Notes: a model not told the origin generated them from the letters alone. Counted from the stretch's first letter, positions 1-12,118 are shown. The stretch is 64,000 bases of DNA from Mermis nigrescens (GCA_036768485.1 JAVLUZ010000145.1:18974706-19038705), one strand, 5' to 3'. Numbers and translations: made by a program.

Positions 1-844
1 TGGTGGTAGTCAGCTATTTATAAGGAAGGGGATAAATTATCCTTTTTTGTTCAAAAATGGCAAAAAAAACTAAGAATGATCCGACAATACAAGCTTTTGT
101 TAGAAGCGGGGTGAGTGAAAAATTCTAGCTTTTTGGGGATGGACGACTAGAAATAAACAGCATGGGAATTCTGGGCGATGAAATCATAAAATGCCTTTTT
201 TGGGTTTAAAATGGTAGGTACGCGTCAAAAACATCGTTTTTCGGCGTTTCTTACAATGCTTTGTCTTTCTAGAGCATAGAAACAGAAAATTTTAAAAAAA
301 TCGGATAAATTGAACAAAATGTAGTCAAAACATGAGTATGGCTTTAATCGCCGAAAATTTGAACTTTTGAGTAAACAGATAGCTTAAAACGCTTAAAAAA
401 CACCTTTTCTACGAATTTTTAGCAAATTTTCGGAACATTTCGAAAAATTGCTAATTCTGGGAGGTTGAACAAATTTCTGTGGGGGGGGTAAAAATTTTTC
501 CGGGTGTTGGGGTGAAACGCTCCTTAACCCTCTCCCAAGATCATTCGGACCGACCAACTTTGGTTGGGGATCTCCCATTTCCCTCTGTTATGTGCATGTG
601 TTACTTTCTGTGTTAAATTATACAGTTGTCCTGTATTCTGGATCATTTTATGTTAACGTGTTTTTTCCTGATAAATTGTCTCATAGTGAAGCAAAGCGAA
701 TGTGCCTGCCTACTGTAATTGAACGAAATTTGAGATTTAGCGTCGTCCTCATTCTTATCCTTAAAGTTTAAATCTAATCGAATTCCGTTTTTAAATGGAT
801 TTTTCAATGAATTTCTCTCATTCCAACTTGTGACCGCATCGCAG
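1..844 (+). other. Intron upstream of the Rap2-like terminal exon
   Basis: This is non-coding DNA left of the Rap2-like exon. It ends in a splice acceptor: a pyrimidine-rich stretch near 811-830 followed by CAG at 842-844. No earlier exon of the gene is visible, so the rest of the coding sequence must lie left of the window. A copy of dispersed repeat D fills about 155-552. That it is an intron is inferred from the partial exon downstream. Confidence 0.7.
155..552 (+). repeat. Dispersed repeat D, copy 1
   Basis: Begins around the word CAGCATGGGAATTC and ends near CTCTCCCAAGATCAT. The same order of words occurs at 7925-8312 (plus strand) and, reversed, at about 2090-2378, 3255-3590, 22725-23060 and 26555-26882. 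Shared landmarks are a GCGT..AAAAACGTCG..TCTCGGCGTTTCT block, a TCTAGAGCAT block and TATAGTCAAAAC. In the better copies a GGCGCGAAGCGCC palindrome follows. No protein is encoded. The type of mobile element is unknown because I found no target duplication. Confidence 0.65.
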
Positions 845-1081
845 GTGCCTATTCTGCTGGTGGGCAATAAATGTGATCTGGAGCATCAGCGTCAAGTACG
901 GACCGACGATGGCCTGGCATTAGCTGAATTCTGGTCTTGTCCATTTGTCGAATGTTCGGCAAAAGTTGCTCAAAATGTAAACACTGTTTTCGCCGAAATC
1001 GTGCGCGAGATGAATTATATTAACAAACAACGTCAGTCGAAAAAGTCCTCGTCGTCGACCGACTGCTGCTCCATTCTGTAG
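845..1081 (+). CDS. Rap2l: Rap2-like small GTPase, C-terminal exon (partial)
   Basis: This is the last coding exon of a Ras-superfamily GTPase, 78 residues plus TAG. The exon opens in phase 0 after CAG at 842-844, so an apparent GTG start at 830 is an artefact of reading into the intron. Visible motifs are the G4 guanine-specificity box NKCD (exon residues 8-11), the G5 box SAK (38-40), a serine- and lysine-rich hypervariable tail, and a terminal CAAX box CSIL preceded by another Cys. A final Leu predicts geranylgeranylation and membrane attachment. The order of motifs and the segment ending [10 protein letters not shown] fit Rap2 better than Rap1 or Ras. Rap2 proteins are molecular switches that act on effectors such as TNIK/MAP4K kinases and affect adhesion and the cytoskeleton (family knowledge). 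The P-loop and switch regions must be in exons outside the window. The Rap2 assignment is fairly secure; the exact orthologue symbol is less so. Confidence 0.85.
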   Translation: MPILLVGNKCDLEHQRQVRTDDGLALAEFWSCPFVECSAKVAQNVNTVFAEIVREMNYINKQRQSKKSSSSTDCCSIL

Positions 1082-2089
1082 CGTTCGGCTTTAGGTGGAG
1101 CGACTTTTATATCTGCTGCTTATTTTATGTTCACACTCACGAAACACAATAGCTGCAGTATTTGCCACGGTGCCAACTTTATGTGCTTCAGTTTGGCGGA
1201 GCGAGTCGGTCTGATTACAAAGTGAGCGTTGGAAACGTGCGAATAGAGTCACATCCAGACATGCACATGGTGAATTTGGGGGTCTAGAGACCCTAAGAAT
1301 AGAAAAATCGAAATTTTTTTGTGAAAATTAGGCAAAATGAACGCCTAAAATGGATATAAATTGAAAATTTTCTTCGAAAGTGCCTTAAGATTGACCAAAA
1401 ACTGCGTAATAGAGGTCTCATAACAATATTTTAAGCCTTATTCCATTTTTTAGCTCATCAAAAGAGCTCAATTCTTGACCCTCAGACCAGCTGACCCCCT
1501 CCATATCGGTCTTGCTGTGCATCTATTATGGGCACTTCTATCTCTCTAATGGAGTGGTTTCTCGATTCTCTATTCTCTTATCATTTCACTATTCGGACGA
1601 CATTTTGTAGCTGCAGTAAATTTTGACATGATCATGTTGTTACCAGAATGTTAAGGTTCCGCAAAAGCGGTTCATGCAATACTTGAATGTTTCGTAATTA
1701 CGTATTTTAACGTTCTATATATATTTTTTAATTACATTTGCAGATCGCAGGGCCGGGCCGTGATATGAAATCGTTGGTTAGGCTAGTTTGGAATGCCCCA
1801 TTCCTCTGTTACTAAATTGCAGGGCCGTATTCAAAAGGTGTGGGGGCGTTCCCTCTTGAACAAAAAACATTTTTTGAGGATAAGCTAATGCACGAAAAGA
1901 TGGAAAAATTGCATGCCTTTGACGTAAAAAATCTTCACATTTTCGGCGCTTAGCGCCAGATGTGAAGATTCCTATAATTTTGGCCAAATGCTACTAAAAT
2001 CGACTCTTTTTATAGACTTTTGGGTACTAAATAAGATTTTTTGAAAAATTAGAATTTTATGATTGCAGTGGATCTGTATGCATGTTTTC
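1082..2089 (+). other. Probable 3'UTR of the Rap2-like gene, then repeats
   Basis: Non-coding sequence directly after the Rap2 stop. No polyadenylation site can be assigned: the nearest clear AATAAA words are far downstream (about 3087-3127, 4427 and 4440). The 1797-2030 part resembles 18400-18560 (repeat G, with a CGGCGCTTAGCGCC-type imperfect palindrome near 1944), so the unique 3'UTR may end before about 1260-1800. No other gene is seen. Confidence 0.4.
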
Positions 2090-2378
2090 CAGATTTTTGA
2101 TTTCTCCAAAAAGTTCTGGGAAATTTCCTATTATAAGCGCTTTTAGTGATCTTTTTTATTTCAAAAAGTAAATGTAAATTTTCTCGCCTTTTCGTGCCAA
2201 ACAGCCATCCTTGACTATTATATGCTCAATTTCGTTTATTTTTTGACATTTTTTTATGTTTTCATCGTCTAGAAAGAAAGAGCATCATCATAAATGTCAA
2301 AAGATGATGTTTTTGACGCGCATTCGTTGTTTTCGTGCCCAGAATGGCACCCCCAGAATTCACGTGCTATGCATGCAC
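2090..2378 (-). repeat. Dispersed repeat D, reversed and diverged copy
   Basis: Read on the minus strand it follows the D landmarks of 155-552 and 7925-8312: an end word like GCATGCATAGCACGTGAATTC, the TCTAGACGATG block and the AAAAAATCACTAAAAGC block. It is more diverged than 7925-8312. No coding potential. Confidence 0.5.
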
Positions 2379-3254
2379 GGAAGGCACTCAGCACTTTTCA
2401 TGTATTACTCTTTCCGTTGTCTGAATGTAAAATCATGTCATCTTTTTGATTACCTACATTGAACAGGTTTCATAATTTGATAGATTAAAACCTTATAATT
2501 GACACCTGAAGATTAATTTAACTGACATTAAATTTAAGAGTAATTATTAATTGTATAAGTTTTGAACGGTGTATCATTTTTTCGCATAAACCTCTTTGCA
2601 CGATGCTGAAAGCCTGACAGGTAGTTGCACCAGCATCTTCTAAATTTATGTGCACAAACTCTTTGAAGCGTACGAAATCTCCAAATTTTTTTGCACGAGG
2701 CTAAAAATTTTTTAATGGGCCGAAAATTGCTGTTTACCATGTATGTTAGATCGTGATAGTTAGTTCCTTATGCTTCCTTGCATGTTCTGTCGTATCATCA
2801 ATCATTTGTAGCGGATTTGAATTACGCTTATCAGTCTCCTCGTCATTTCTAAGAGAATCTTAAATTATGTTATATGCACTCAATTTTGTAGTTTCACTAA
2901 TCTTTGTTTTATATGACAAGTTCACACGGTTTTTTTAGAACTGTGCCAAATTAGTATTTAATAAGTCCGGAATGACCTTGATTATGAGTGCACACTGCTT
3001 TTGGTCAGCAGATTCATCAGGAAGGGGTAAAATAAGAATCTGTGGTCATAAGGGTAAAATCCAGTAATTATATTGTAGATAATAGAAAATAAATAAAAAG
3101 ATCTAAATAAAAAATAAATAAATAAAATGACGTGACATTTAATTTAAAGCAAATTCAACCTAGCGTAAATCGGGCTAATAAAGTGGTATAGCCATAAATA
3201 ATGGCCTCTAAAAATGCAACGTTTGGTTAGGTGTCTTAGCGATCTGGAAGACAG
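2379..3254. other. Non-coding, nothing recognised
   Basis: AT-rich DNA with short ORFs only. An A-rich run with several overlapping AATAAA words at about 3087-3127 could serve as a polyadenylation site on the plus strand, but nothing else supports a transcript end there. Confidence 0.4.
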
Positions 3255-3590
3255 TTTTTACCACCACCCCCTTCCCAAAAATTTATTTTTTTAAAAATCT
3301 TAGAGAATTCGTTAATATAAGCGTTGTTAGCTATCTTTTGACTCAAAAGTATCGATTCGGTGCTTGGCGCTAAATAGTCATTTTTAATTTGTTATATTTC
3401 GTTCCATTGATTCAGTTTTTCAAGATTTTTCAAAATTTTTTATTTCTTTATATTCTATAAAACAACATCATTAGAAACGACAGCAAATGACGTTTTTGGC
3501 GCATACCCAAATGATTTTTTGAGCCCGAGAAAGGTACATTTAGAAAAATTTTCTGGTTTTATCCAACAGGATTCCCATGCTGTGCATGTC
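3255..3590 (-). repeat. Dispersed repeat D, reversed and diverged copy
   Basis: The minus strand carries the D order of blocks: ATGCACAGCATGGGAATC at the right end, then AAAACGTCAT, then TATAAAG..AAAATTTTG, then TAGCTAACAACGC. It shares the GGTGCTTGGCGCT version of the internal palindrome with D relatives. No gene. Confidence 0.5.
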
Positions 3591-5397
3591 TGCTTAGTAT
3601 GTGCTTAGTGTTTTTACTTTAGGACCAAGCAGATTCATAGGTTTACATGTTCTCATGCTTTTTCCCGTCAGTAGGGATGGACTGGACCGCTTCTAAAATT
3701 TTGTCGATTCGAGTTCGGATCTTGGGGTGAATTGGATCCTGATCTTATAGAATTAAGATTCTGGATCTGGGTCTTTGACCTTGAATCCAATCTGTTTCAG
3801 TAATAAATAATGCATTACAAACAGGCCTGTATCAAGGATTCGCTCGAGGGGGCGGACTATAGATGAATTGGCTTATATCTCGGAAACTTCGCTCGGATAG
3901 CTAGTAAAAATCACATTTTCCAAAGTTTCTCAACGCGCTCCATCCATTAAGATAATAAAATTGGAATTTCCTGAAAGAAAAATCACATTTTCGTTCTTTG
4001 GTCGCGCTTGAAGCGAAAATGTGTAAAGTTACTTCGTATATGGCGCGAAGCACCGAATATTTGAAGTTCTTATGATGAAGAGATGCAGTTTTCCATCTTT
4101 CCATGCACTGTCTTGCCTTTCAAAAATTTTTCTTCGACCAAGGAAGAGTGGTCGATGATCGCTTCTTGCTCCTCTATGATTATAAATAATAGTAATAATA
4201 TTTTTATTATAGTAATGATAATTGACTTATTACTTTAATAATAGTTTATCTACAAGCTATGATAACGACAAGATACATAGCAAGGTAGACATTGCTAGAG
4301 GGATGAAATCCTGGGATGGTCACATAGTCAATTGTTGTCATGTTTTATTGTGCAATGGCTTTCTATATATGCATGAAAACTGTTCCTAAAAATCTCTGTT
4401 CATTTTGTATATATAATAAATTTTAGTATTTATGCTGTAATAAATCTTTATAACGCATTTTGCATAGTTAAACTTTAATTTTAACTCGACTGCGTAACTT
4501 TGTCAGTTCATGCTTCTCTACTATAAAACTCAAGGCAGAAATTTTACGATCAAGATATTAAGAGTAGTTTACTCAGAAATTTTGACATTAGTGTAATAGT
4601 AATAAGAGCGACAATAATAATGTTCGTAATGTTATAATAAAGTCGATTTAATAATAGGCGAAACCATAAGTGATATCGATTAGTTTTATACAGTGAAACT
4701 TAATTGTTATCAAGTAACAATAGTTCCCATTTTTTGAACTTGCATGCTCTCTTTTTTATTTTGGGTGATTGTGTATCGTTTTACATTCTTTTTCATCGGA
4801 TCACTTCGTTGTCTTCCTTTGCTGGGCCATAAAAGTGTATTACTTACCATGTTTACAATAAGCATAACATGTCAAACTAGACCTCCAACGATTCTTTATG
4901 TTATAACATAACTCAGAACGAACCATCGCCGCCTTGTTTTCTGCATTTAATATATCACATTCGTTTCTTCCTTGCGTTGAGTACTGCTTGCTATTGACAT
5001 TTCTATGTTCAGCTAGTTTTTCTAATATATTTGTTGTTACTCATGTTCTTATGACTCGTTATATAACAGAAACTGGTGTGCGGAATTTCGGTCGGCTAGG
5101 TATTCGGTCGACTAGGCTAGACATTTGGAAGTTTTTTCTTGAAAAATATTTACTTTCTCGAAATATCGATTCCTTTTGTTCTGTCCTTGGAAGTAATAGA
5201 AACATGACGATTTATATCGCGCGAAAAGCCATTATATGTTTTTAATAATTATAAATTCTATTGCTATGTTTTTATTTTACTTTTTACGCTGTTGTTCTAA
5301 GTGTTAAAACGGAAAAAATCTGAGTACATCTTAAAGGATGTACTATACTTTAGCAAATATAGTTAATGTTTGTACAAGGTGTATGTTGTATAATCGA
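3591..5397. other. Non-coding DNA with a repeat F relative
   Basis: The 3835-4130 part resembles 62760-63080 and parts of 25540-25700 (repeat F). Shared words include TATATCTCGG, TTTCTCAACGCGCTC, TAAGATAATAAAATT and a final CTTTCAAA.ATTTTT. The remainder is AT-rich with no convincing ORF; the open frame at 4934-5245 lacks recognisable features. AATAAA words at 4427 and 4440 are possible poly(A) signals. Confidence 0.4.
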
Positions 5398-5662
5398 GCA
5401 TAGATAAGCGGCACCAAAATTCTGGGGGTGCAAGGTTTTTCAGAGGTTAGAAAATGGTCTTAAAAATGGTTGTATGACGAAAAAACATTTTTCAACATTT
5501 CTCATTGAGCACTATCCATTGGCATCAAAAAATCGCGGAAAAACAACAAAATTTCTAAAAATTAAATTTGGGGGGGATATTTTGGTTTTGAGGGGGAGTG
5601 TTCGACCTTCTGGGAGGGTGGATACCCCTTCAAACCCTTCCACGCCCACGTGTGGTAGTATG
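5398..5662 (+). mobile_element. Family A MITE, copy 1
   Basis: Matches the family A pattern: a GCGGCACCAAAATTCTGGGG start, the GGTCTTAAAAATGGT block, GAGCACTATCCATTGGCATC, an A-rich spacer, G-runs, then CACGCCCACGTGTGG at the end. The left end is degraded (GCATAGATAAGCGG where better copies have CCATAGGTGGGCGG) and no clean 6-bp duplication is visible, so the exact ends are approximate. See 62145-62418 for the best-defined copy. Confidence 0.65.
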
Positions 5663-7074
5663 GCATAGTCATGTAAGACTCGATCGGAATTTAATGATTG
5701 AGCTAAAATGAATGGATCGCTCACACGCATCGCATGAAATTCACTTTTGATACCTGACTCTGCCTCTCGCAATGGAGAAAATAATATTCCATCTGATGAA
5801 GGCAATACTTTGAAAAACAATTTGATCTAATTAAACTTGCTCTTTAAACATCGTGCATTCTATACTCATGAACTTTAACTTTTGTAAAATAACTTGCGGA
5901 ATTCATTGTGAAATAGGGTAGGTAGGTAATAGCCGTGTTGATTTTTCACGTAAAATCGAGATTTCCTGCGACCTTATCTTTTGCCAGATAAGCTTCTATG
6001 TATTCGCACTTGTAGGCAGTGTTTTTTTGCACAACGCAAACTTTTTGGTTTCGTGCAAAACAAATTTTGGCAAGTTTTGCACAGTGCCAAGAAAAATCAG
6101 AGAATAAGTAGTGTAAAAGAAGTTGATTTTTGAACAACCAACCAGGTGACTTTTGATGATCAAATATCCAAAAATTTCGGCACTTCACGCCGGTAATTTG
6201 AGAGATGTAATTGTCTTCCAATTGGCGACTATACCATGATAAATTTTTTGTGTTGTTTATCAATTTTTGTACTTATTCTACATTGCACATTCCATTACTA
6301 AATTAATATCTTATTTGCTTCGACAAAAACACATCATGAAAAAAGAAAATGCGTTAAAAATAGAAAGGCAAAACATAGATTTGGTTTAGCTTTTTACTTC
6401 TTTCGAAATAATTCACTTAAGTTTGGACGTCCGCTTCTACACAAGTTCTCTCTTATGGAAGGCACAACGGCTCTTGAACACTTAGCAGTAAAATTACTTT
6501 TCCTTCAACAATGATTTGGCGAATGCCGACTGAACAATGTAAAAATGCATTAAAACAAACATTTTTATGGATGAAACGCTAAATTTTCTCAGCACTTTAT
6601 TTCGCGTGTCTTATTTCTCATACTTTTCGATCTTTATGCAGTAAATAAGCGAGTTCCACTAGCTCAACAATTATTAGGTACTGAGGTTTTAATATCACAG
6701 CTGCAGTACCTCCAAGTTGTTAAAAATCGTGCCATTAACATTTTCAAATTTTAATCAGATCTTTTGATAAAATTAAAAAAATCAAAACTAGTGTAATCTA
6801 CAATCTTAGACCCGCTCATAAAATTACAAAGTTTTATTTTTAAACTTTAAAACTTAAATAGAAAATAGGCAAGAGCTATGTTTGTCCATGGAGACGACTG
6901 AGAAACTAGCGTCTTTATAATTTTGGCCTCAAATTCGAGTAGAAATAATCAAAAATGCAATAGGTTTGTGGCTGCAGAGTTAGAAATAGCGATTTTCTAA
7001 ATGTGAACATGGTGCGGAAGACATAGTTAATACAGTATATATTACCCTTCCCCTGAAAAGTCAGCCAGACAGGT
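5663..7074. other. Non-coding, nothing recognised
   Basis: AT-rich DNA with only short open frames (for example 5946-6263 minus) that match no family I recognise. No RNA gene or clear repeat unit is seen. Confidence 0.4.
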
Positions 7075-7385
7075 ACTGCCGGCGATTTTGAGCTGATGGA
7101 ACGTTTTTTGCGTCATTTTTAACGTCAAAAATAGTAAAAACGTCGAAATTTTTCCGCTTTAAAAGCGCCAAAAATTGATTTTGTATTTTTTAGTGTTAAC
7201 AGTGATATAACGCATTCCAAAATGACTAAAATTTTTTTAAATGCCATATTACCACGAAAAAACGTTTTATAAGCTGTTTTGACCATTTTGATCGTTAAAA
7301 CAGCAAAAAAATCGTAGACTTTAAATTTATTGTTTTTGATTCTTGGGATTTCACCCCCCCCGCCGACCCTGACCTTGTGCACCTA
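7075..7385 (+). repeat. Dispersed repeat C
   Basis: Starts near CCGGCGATTTTGAGCTGATG and ends near GACCTTGTGCACCTATG. Other copies are at 20300-21640 (interrupted), 26350-26505 (partial) and, reversed, 63685-64000. Common landmarks are a GCGTCATTTTT block, TTAAAAGCGCC or its palindromic version, TATAA.GC, a TTTTGACCATTTTGATCGTT block and GATTTCACCCCCCC near the right end. No protein is encoded. Confidence 0.65.
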
Positions 7386-7924
7386 TGGTGCAAAGAACAA
7401 AAAACGCTGCTTGTGGGCACCATATAGCTCAAAACAGTTTTTAGTCATAAGCATTCAGCATAAAATAACGAACTTTATACAAAAATTCTAGAAGTATCAA
7501 GCTTACAAAAAAAGTAATTTCTTCACTTCGAGCCTTTGCCTATATTGTCTGTTGAAATGTTTGCTTTTCATCAGCTGTTACATCTGAATACACTTTTTGT
7601 TTTAGGTCGATTTAATAGTCCTGGCTTTGTCACTTCGTTGTTTTGTTCCAGTGCCAATTTTGTAAGCGTAACACGACCAATCAGCGTTTAATATTTCAAA
7701 CAATAATATTCGACGAATGCAAGGATTTGTGGATATAGTGATATCTTCAGACGATTGTACAACCAGCTATTTTTAGGCATCAGCGGCGTTTTTATTACTT
7801 TTTTGCTTGGCAGTTAATGTGCTGTGCCATCAAAAAATTGTGAACATCTGAATCCTGGTTAAATGCAGTGCTCTATTGTATGTGGTTATTTCGTCTCTGC
7901 ATCAGCACAGTTTTTGTGAGCTAC
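7386..7924. other. Non-coding, nothing recognised
   Basis: No ORF, RNA gene or repeat boundary that I can support. Base composition is slightly less A-rich than the flanking repeats, so this may be unique host DNA. Confidence 0.35.
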
Positions 7925-8312
7925 ATCCATGCATGCACAGCATGGGAATTCGGGGAGTGGGGGGCGAAATCATGAAGTGTCTTTTTCGGGCCTAAAAATG
8001 GTGGGTACGTGTTAAAAACGTCGCTTCTCGGCGTTTCTGACGATGCTTCATCGTTCTAGAGCATAAATACATTGAATAATTTCGAAAAATAAAAAAGTTG
8101 ATAAAATTTAACAAAATATAGTCAAAACGTGAGTATGATGGCGCGAAGCGCCGAAAATTTGACTCTTCTGAGCCAATAGATAGCTAAAAACGCTTAATAA
8201 GGCACCTTTTCTACGAAATTTTCAGAAAATTTTTGGGAACTTTCGAAAAATCGCGGATTTTGTGGGGTGAAAGAAAACCCCAGCCCAAACTTCCCCCCTC
8301 ATAAGATTATGC
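7925..8312 (+). repeat. Dispersed repeat D, best-preserved copy
   Basis: Begins around CATGCATGCACAGCATGG and ends near CCCCCCTCATAAGATTATGC. It contains a perfect GGCGCGAAGCGCC palindrome near 8131, followed by GAAAATTTGAC. The same palindrome-plus-tail cassette is found in families B, C and F. No coding potential. Confidence 0.7.
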
Positions 8313-10293
8313 ATGACTCTATCCAACATTTTCTTCTTAATACCTATGTACTCACATCACAGAAATGCTTATGTTGTAATTAGTCGGTTCAATATTAACT
8401 TTAAGCCAAAGCATTTAACTTACCTTAAGTAACTATATTTTTATATATCATGCCATGTCACTGGATTTATGCCGTAGACTGCATTATAGTTAAAGGATTA
8501 AGGAAAGTCCAAAAGTTACCGTTACGTTTCAGGTTTTAACCAGAAATTGACATATATTCAGTCGCTAATGAGGACAGAAACTTTGTTTCTCACCGTATAA
8601 TTCACGTTTATCCCGAATTCGAACTGCCATGTTTGCCTGAATATAATTCCTGCCCTATCCCTTCTCTGTGCACCTTATAGTTCTGAATTGCTGTTGTATC
8701 TGCGATTTATATTTACGCCGTTCGTTATTTTGCTGTTTAACTCGCACCTATGCATGTATCGTTTTTGATCTGTTGTTTTGCCTCATTATAATATTAGCAG
8801 CATTGCCTTTGTATGTTGTTCAGCTTTTGTTAGTGTTGTGAAAGTTTCTTTAAAAAATATTGAGAAAGTGCCTGAAAAATTGTCGTCAAGGACGCTGGTA
8901 TGACAGGCTCTATCAGCCAACTGGAGTAGAGCCCTGAAAGCCTAAAAATATTTATATCTATGATGTAAGTTCTATGAAATTGACAATCTATGAAATTTGT
9001 GTGTGAAACCTACATTGTCATTTATGTCATTTGATCTCGCATGTTATGCTTGTATCAACTTGGAAAACGATTTCCAAATACCGTAGGGAACGGTGTGGGC
9101 CGAACTTCCAGGGGTGAAAATCAAAAATTTGGAGATAGATAAGTGCTTTGCAAAAAATAATTCTACTGCGGGAAAACGATAGTATCGCTTAAAACCATCG
9201 TTTTTGAGCATTTGTACGAAAAATATAGCCCTTCTGAAATCACAAACAGCTATGTAGCCTTTTTGAACTGAAAGTGTAAAAAACATGGCTATTTAGTTCT
9301 CTTTGTTGTCGGAAAAATACCTATAAATCCATTTGAAACTCGGAGAAACAACTTTTCTGAAAACACACAGTGTTTCTGATTCCAAAAAGGCTATATACTG
9401 TATAGCAGTCTTTTTTGGCTAAATTGGCTTAGCTATCAGTTTTTCAAAGCTCAGGGGGAATAATACCCCCCTTTAGCCTGTATTTTGTTGTGTGGGTTAG
9501 TGTATCTTTTACAGCGCTTTTCTCACTTGCATTATAGTTCGTAGAAATACCTACCTACCTACATTGTAACGCGCGAGTATTTTATTGCGTATTAGGTAGG
9601 TACTAATCATTTGTGTTTTTTTTAATTATAGCATGCATTAAAGTGATGATTCGTATTAGGTGTCTTAAATAGGCATCTTGTCGGAGTAAAATAAATGAGC
9701 AATGATTATCGTGAAAAGAGAATGAGAAAAGTTGGGGGAAAATAAAATGACATTTAATTTTAAAATTTCCGTTATGTATTTTTCAATGAATATCGTGTGC
9801 GTTTCTGCGCGTGTACATAGTGTTAATAATTTTTGCGATTTTCTTCATAGTAAACGACCTTGCCAGATTGAACATGGATGCCTTCCGACTAACTAGCTTC
9901 ACGATTCAGTTCCTGTGCCGACCAGATACGCATATGGGGTTTGGACCACACATGGGCATGGGAATTTGGGGTTGTACCCCCTTCGCCTTCTGAAGTTGAA
10001 AAAATCCCCAGATAACTGTAGACCCAGACTTCTATTTTTAGTAAAATTTTTGTAGATTTTACCCATCCTGACCCCCAGAATTTTCTTTCTGCCTATATAT
10101 CATTCGAAGTCCAGACTTCAGAAGAATAATAGGAAAAATTTTTTGGTACCGGTTAGGTAGGCCATACGCGGACGACAGTTTTGTAAACTTGCTCGGATTG
10201 TGCAAACCGAAATGTGGTTTGGAACCAGTCTTATTCTTTCGTCGGGTTTGATACCTTTCTAGCTGTTGTAAATGAAGCTCAATCTCCAGGGTG
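8313..10293. other. Non-coding, nothing recognised
   Basis: Long stretch without a credible gene. TACCTACCTACC-type words occur near 9551-9564. Short ORFs at 9044-9286 (minus) and 9811-9993 (plus) have no family features. A segment near 9950-10090 has G- and C-runs like those of families A and C and may be a decayed repeat. Confidence 0.4.
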
Positions 10294-10299
10294 TCCCAC

Positions 10300-10532
10300 T
10301 CCACGCCTGGGCGCAGGGTATGCACCCCCCCCGAAACCAAAATACCCCCTCCCCCAGAAATCAAAATACCCACCCAGAATTCAATTTTTAAAAATTTTTT
10401 GATGCCAATAGATAGTGCTCAATGAGAAACGTCGAAAAATGGTGTTTTTCGCCATACCACCACTTTTAAGGCCATTTTTTGACCTTTGAAAAATCTTGCA
10501 CCCCCCAGAATTTTCTTGTTGCCCACGTATGG
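10300..10532 (-). mobile_element. Family A MITE, copy 2
   Basis: Reversed copy of family A. It is bounded by the 6-bp direct repeat TCCCAC at 10294-10299 and 10533-10538. The right end CCCACGTATGG is the reverse complement of the canonical CCATA.GTGGGC terminus. The interior has the conserved GATGCCAATAGATAGTGCTC and GGTGTTTTTCGCCATACCAC blocks. Short ORFs across it on both strands are repeat-derived. Confidence 0.75.
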
Positions 10533-10538
10533 TCCCAC

Positions 10539-11164
10539 CTGAATGTCCCAAGACCCAATAGGAAACAGGATTACATGATTTGGTTGCGTTTGCTTGTCCA
10601 TGGTGTAATTTACAAAAGTTTGTGTAAACCCAAGTATTTGCAGGCTGTCCCACCTGAGTATCTAAACTATTATTTTTGCGTTAAATCAATAATTGATATT
10701 TTAAGTTTTTCGAACGAATACAGAACGTCTAATAGGCCATCGACTAACAAAGTTTGACATGATTTGGTTACAAACTTCGAAATATAGCAATTTTATAGAA
10801 CTAACTTTTCTTCGCTATGCAGGAATTATGTACATACTTTGACAGAAATTTCTCCTGAGCTTGTGCGAACCCATCCAACAATTTATTTTATTGATTCATA
10901 TACACAAAATTCATTATATTTTATTGCTTGAGTGGTTTGACTTGTGGGTTACGTATTTATCTCAAATACTCAGTTGTAGAAGGAAATTCTATCAAAAACC
11001 TAGGATGTAGGTACACTAACTTCTGCCGTTTACACCAAGAACAAGCAAAACCAATCAAACCTTTCTCGGTCACTTTTCTATTGGACCTTCTAACTATATC
11101 CAAAAAACATCAAAAGATAAATAAGAATTAACATAGATTTTAAGAAAAAACATCTTGGATAATT
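10539..11164. other. Non-coding, nothing recognised
   Basis: AT-rich sequence with small open frames only (for example 10928-11131). No gene, RNA or repeat boundary is supported. Confidence 0.35.
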
Positions 11165-11423
11165 ATAGTCTGTTTCATTTATCCGAGAGCTTTTTCAGCA
11201 AATCTTTTCCGAGGCCACAGTGACTATCTTACCTATTTACTGTAGGTCATTTAGAGATCACTGTAGCTACATGGGAAGGAGGGGTTTTCCATAAAAATTT
11301 GTACGCATAATTTATTCTTGCCTTCCAGTAGATCATGCAACATGCAGATGGATTTCACGCATTCAGCTTGTCATAAATCGACCGTTAAACACAATAGACT
11401 AGCATTTTAATAATCGCTGAAAA

Positions 11424-11497
11424 CTTTCGCTTAGCGTAGTGGTAGAACGCCTGATTGTCGTCGAAGCAACACGCGTTCGAATCTTGCTGCAAGATTT
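11424..11497 (+). other. tRNA-like segment (SINE head or tRNA pseudogene)
   Basis: Contains a pol III A-box-like stretch (TAGCGTAGTGGTAGAACGC at 11432-11450) and a B-box-like GCGTTCGAATC at 11473-11483, spaced as in a tRNA. The anticodon stem does not pair well and no clean acceptor stem is visible, so it is not called as a working tRNA. It is the mirror partner of 12046-12118. Confidence 0.5.
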
Positions 11498-11868
11498 TTG
11501 TTTAGCGCACTTACTGTAGTATGTCACCGCACTGTTTAGATGCTTGAATTAAGTCTCTATAATGGACGGTTTAGTGCATTAAAAATTAAAGAATGGCGGC
11601 CACTCGCCCCCACTCAACTTTTCTGTCGAGTTACAATAGATCACCTGGTTAGGCATACTGTAGCCTTCAAATGTTTCATTTATTCGAGAGCTTTTTCAGT
11701 AAATTTTTTAAGGGCTATGTACAGTGAGCGTAACAAGATGATTTACTGTAATTCGACACATAAGGTGAGAGCGAGCAATCGGTATGTATTTTTCCATTTT
11801 TAATGCACTAGACCGTCCATATAAATAAAATTCAGGCATTTAAACAGTGCTAGGACATATAAATGCTC

Positions 11869-12037
11869 TATAGTCTGTTTCACACAACTTCGGTCATAAA
11901 TTTTGAAACTATCTCCGACAATAAGCTGACAGGTTGCGATTATAGCACTGATCTGATATATAATTATCATAACCCTCGGCTTACTGTCGTTCAAAATTCT
12001 TAGAATTTATGCACGAACTTATGTGAAACAGACTATA
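11869..12037. mobile_element. 169-bp MITE, copy 1 (TATAGTCTGTTTCAC ends)
   Basis: Both ends carry the inverted repeat TATAGTCTGTTTCACA, extended imperfectly through TTCGGTCATAAATT / TTCGTGCATAAATT for about 40 bp. A second copy lies at 15867-16035 with the same interior words (ATAAGCTGACAG, TGATCTGATATATAA, ACCCTCGGC). TA at each edge suggests a TA target as used by Tc1/mariner MITEs, but this is inference because no empty site is available. Confidence 0.75.
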
Positions 12038-12045
12038 AATAAAAA

Positions 12046-12118
12046 GCTAGCGGGTAGAATCGAACCCGGGTTGCTTCGACGTCAAGCAGACGTTTTGCCA
12101 GTGAAGTGGTAAGCGTTC
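12046..12118 (-). other. tRNA-like segment, inverted partner
   Basis: On the minus strand there is a B-box-like GGGTTCGATTC (12057-12067) and an A-box-like region around 12091-12112. The central stem TGCTT/AAGCA closes a 7-nt loop, but the base at position 33 is A, not U, and the acceptor stem is poor, so this is tRNA-like, not a functional tRNA. It shares CGTCGAAGCAAC with 11424-11497. Confidence 0.5.

Noticed and set aside
11424..11497. Functional tRNA gene
   Set aside because: The A- and B-box words are present but the cloverleaf stems do not pair and position 33 is not U in the partner copy.
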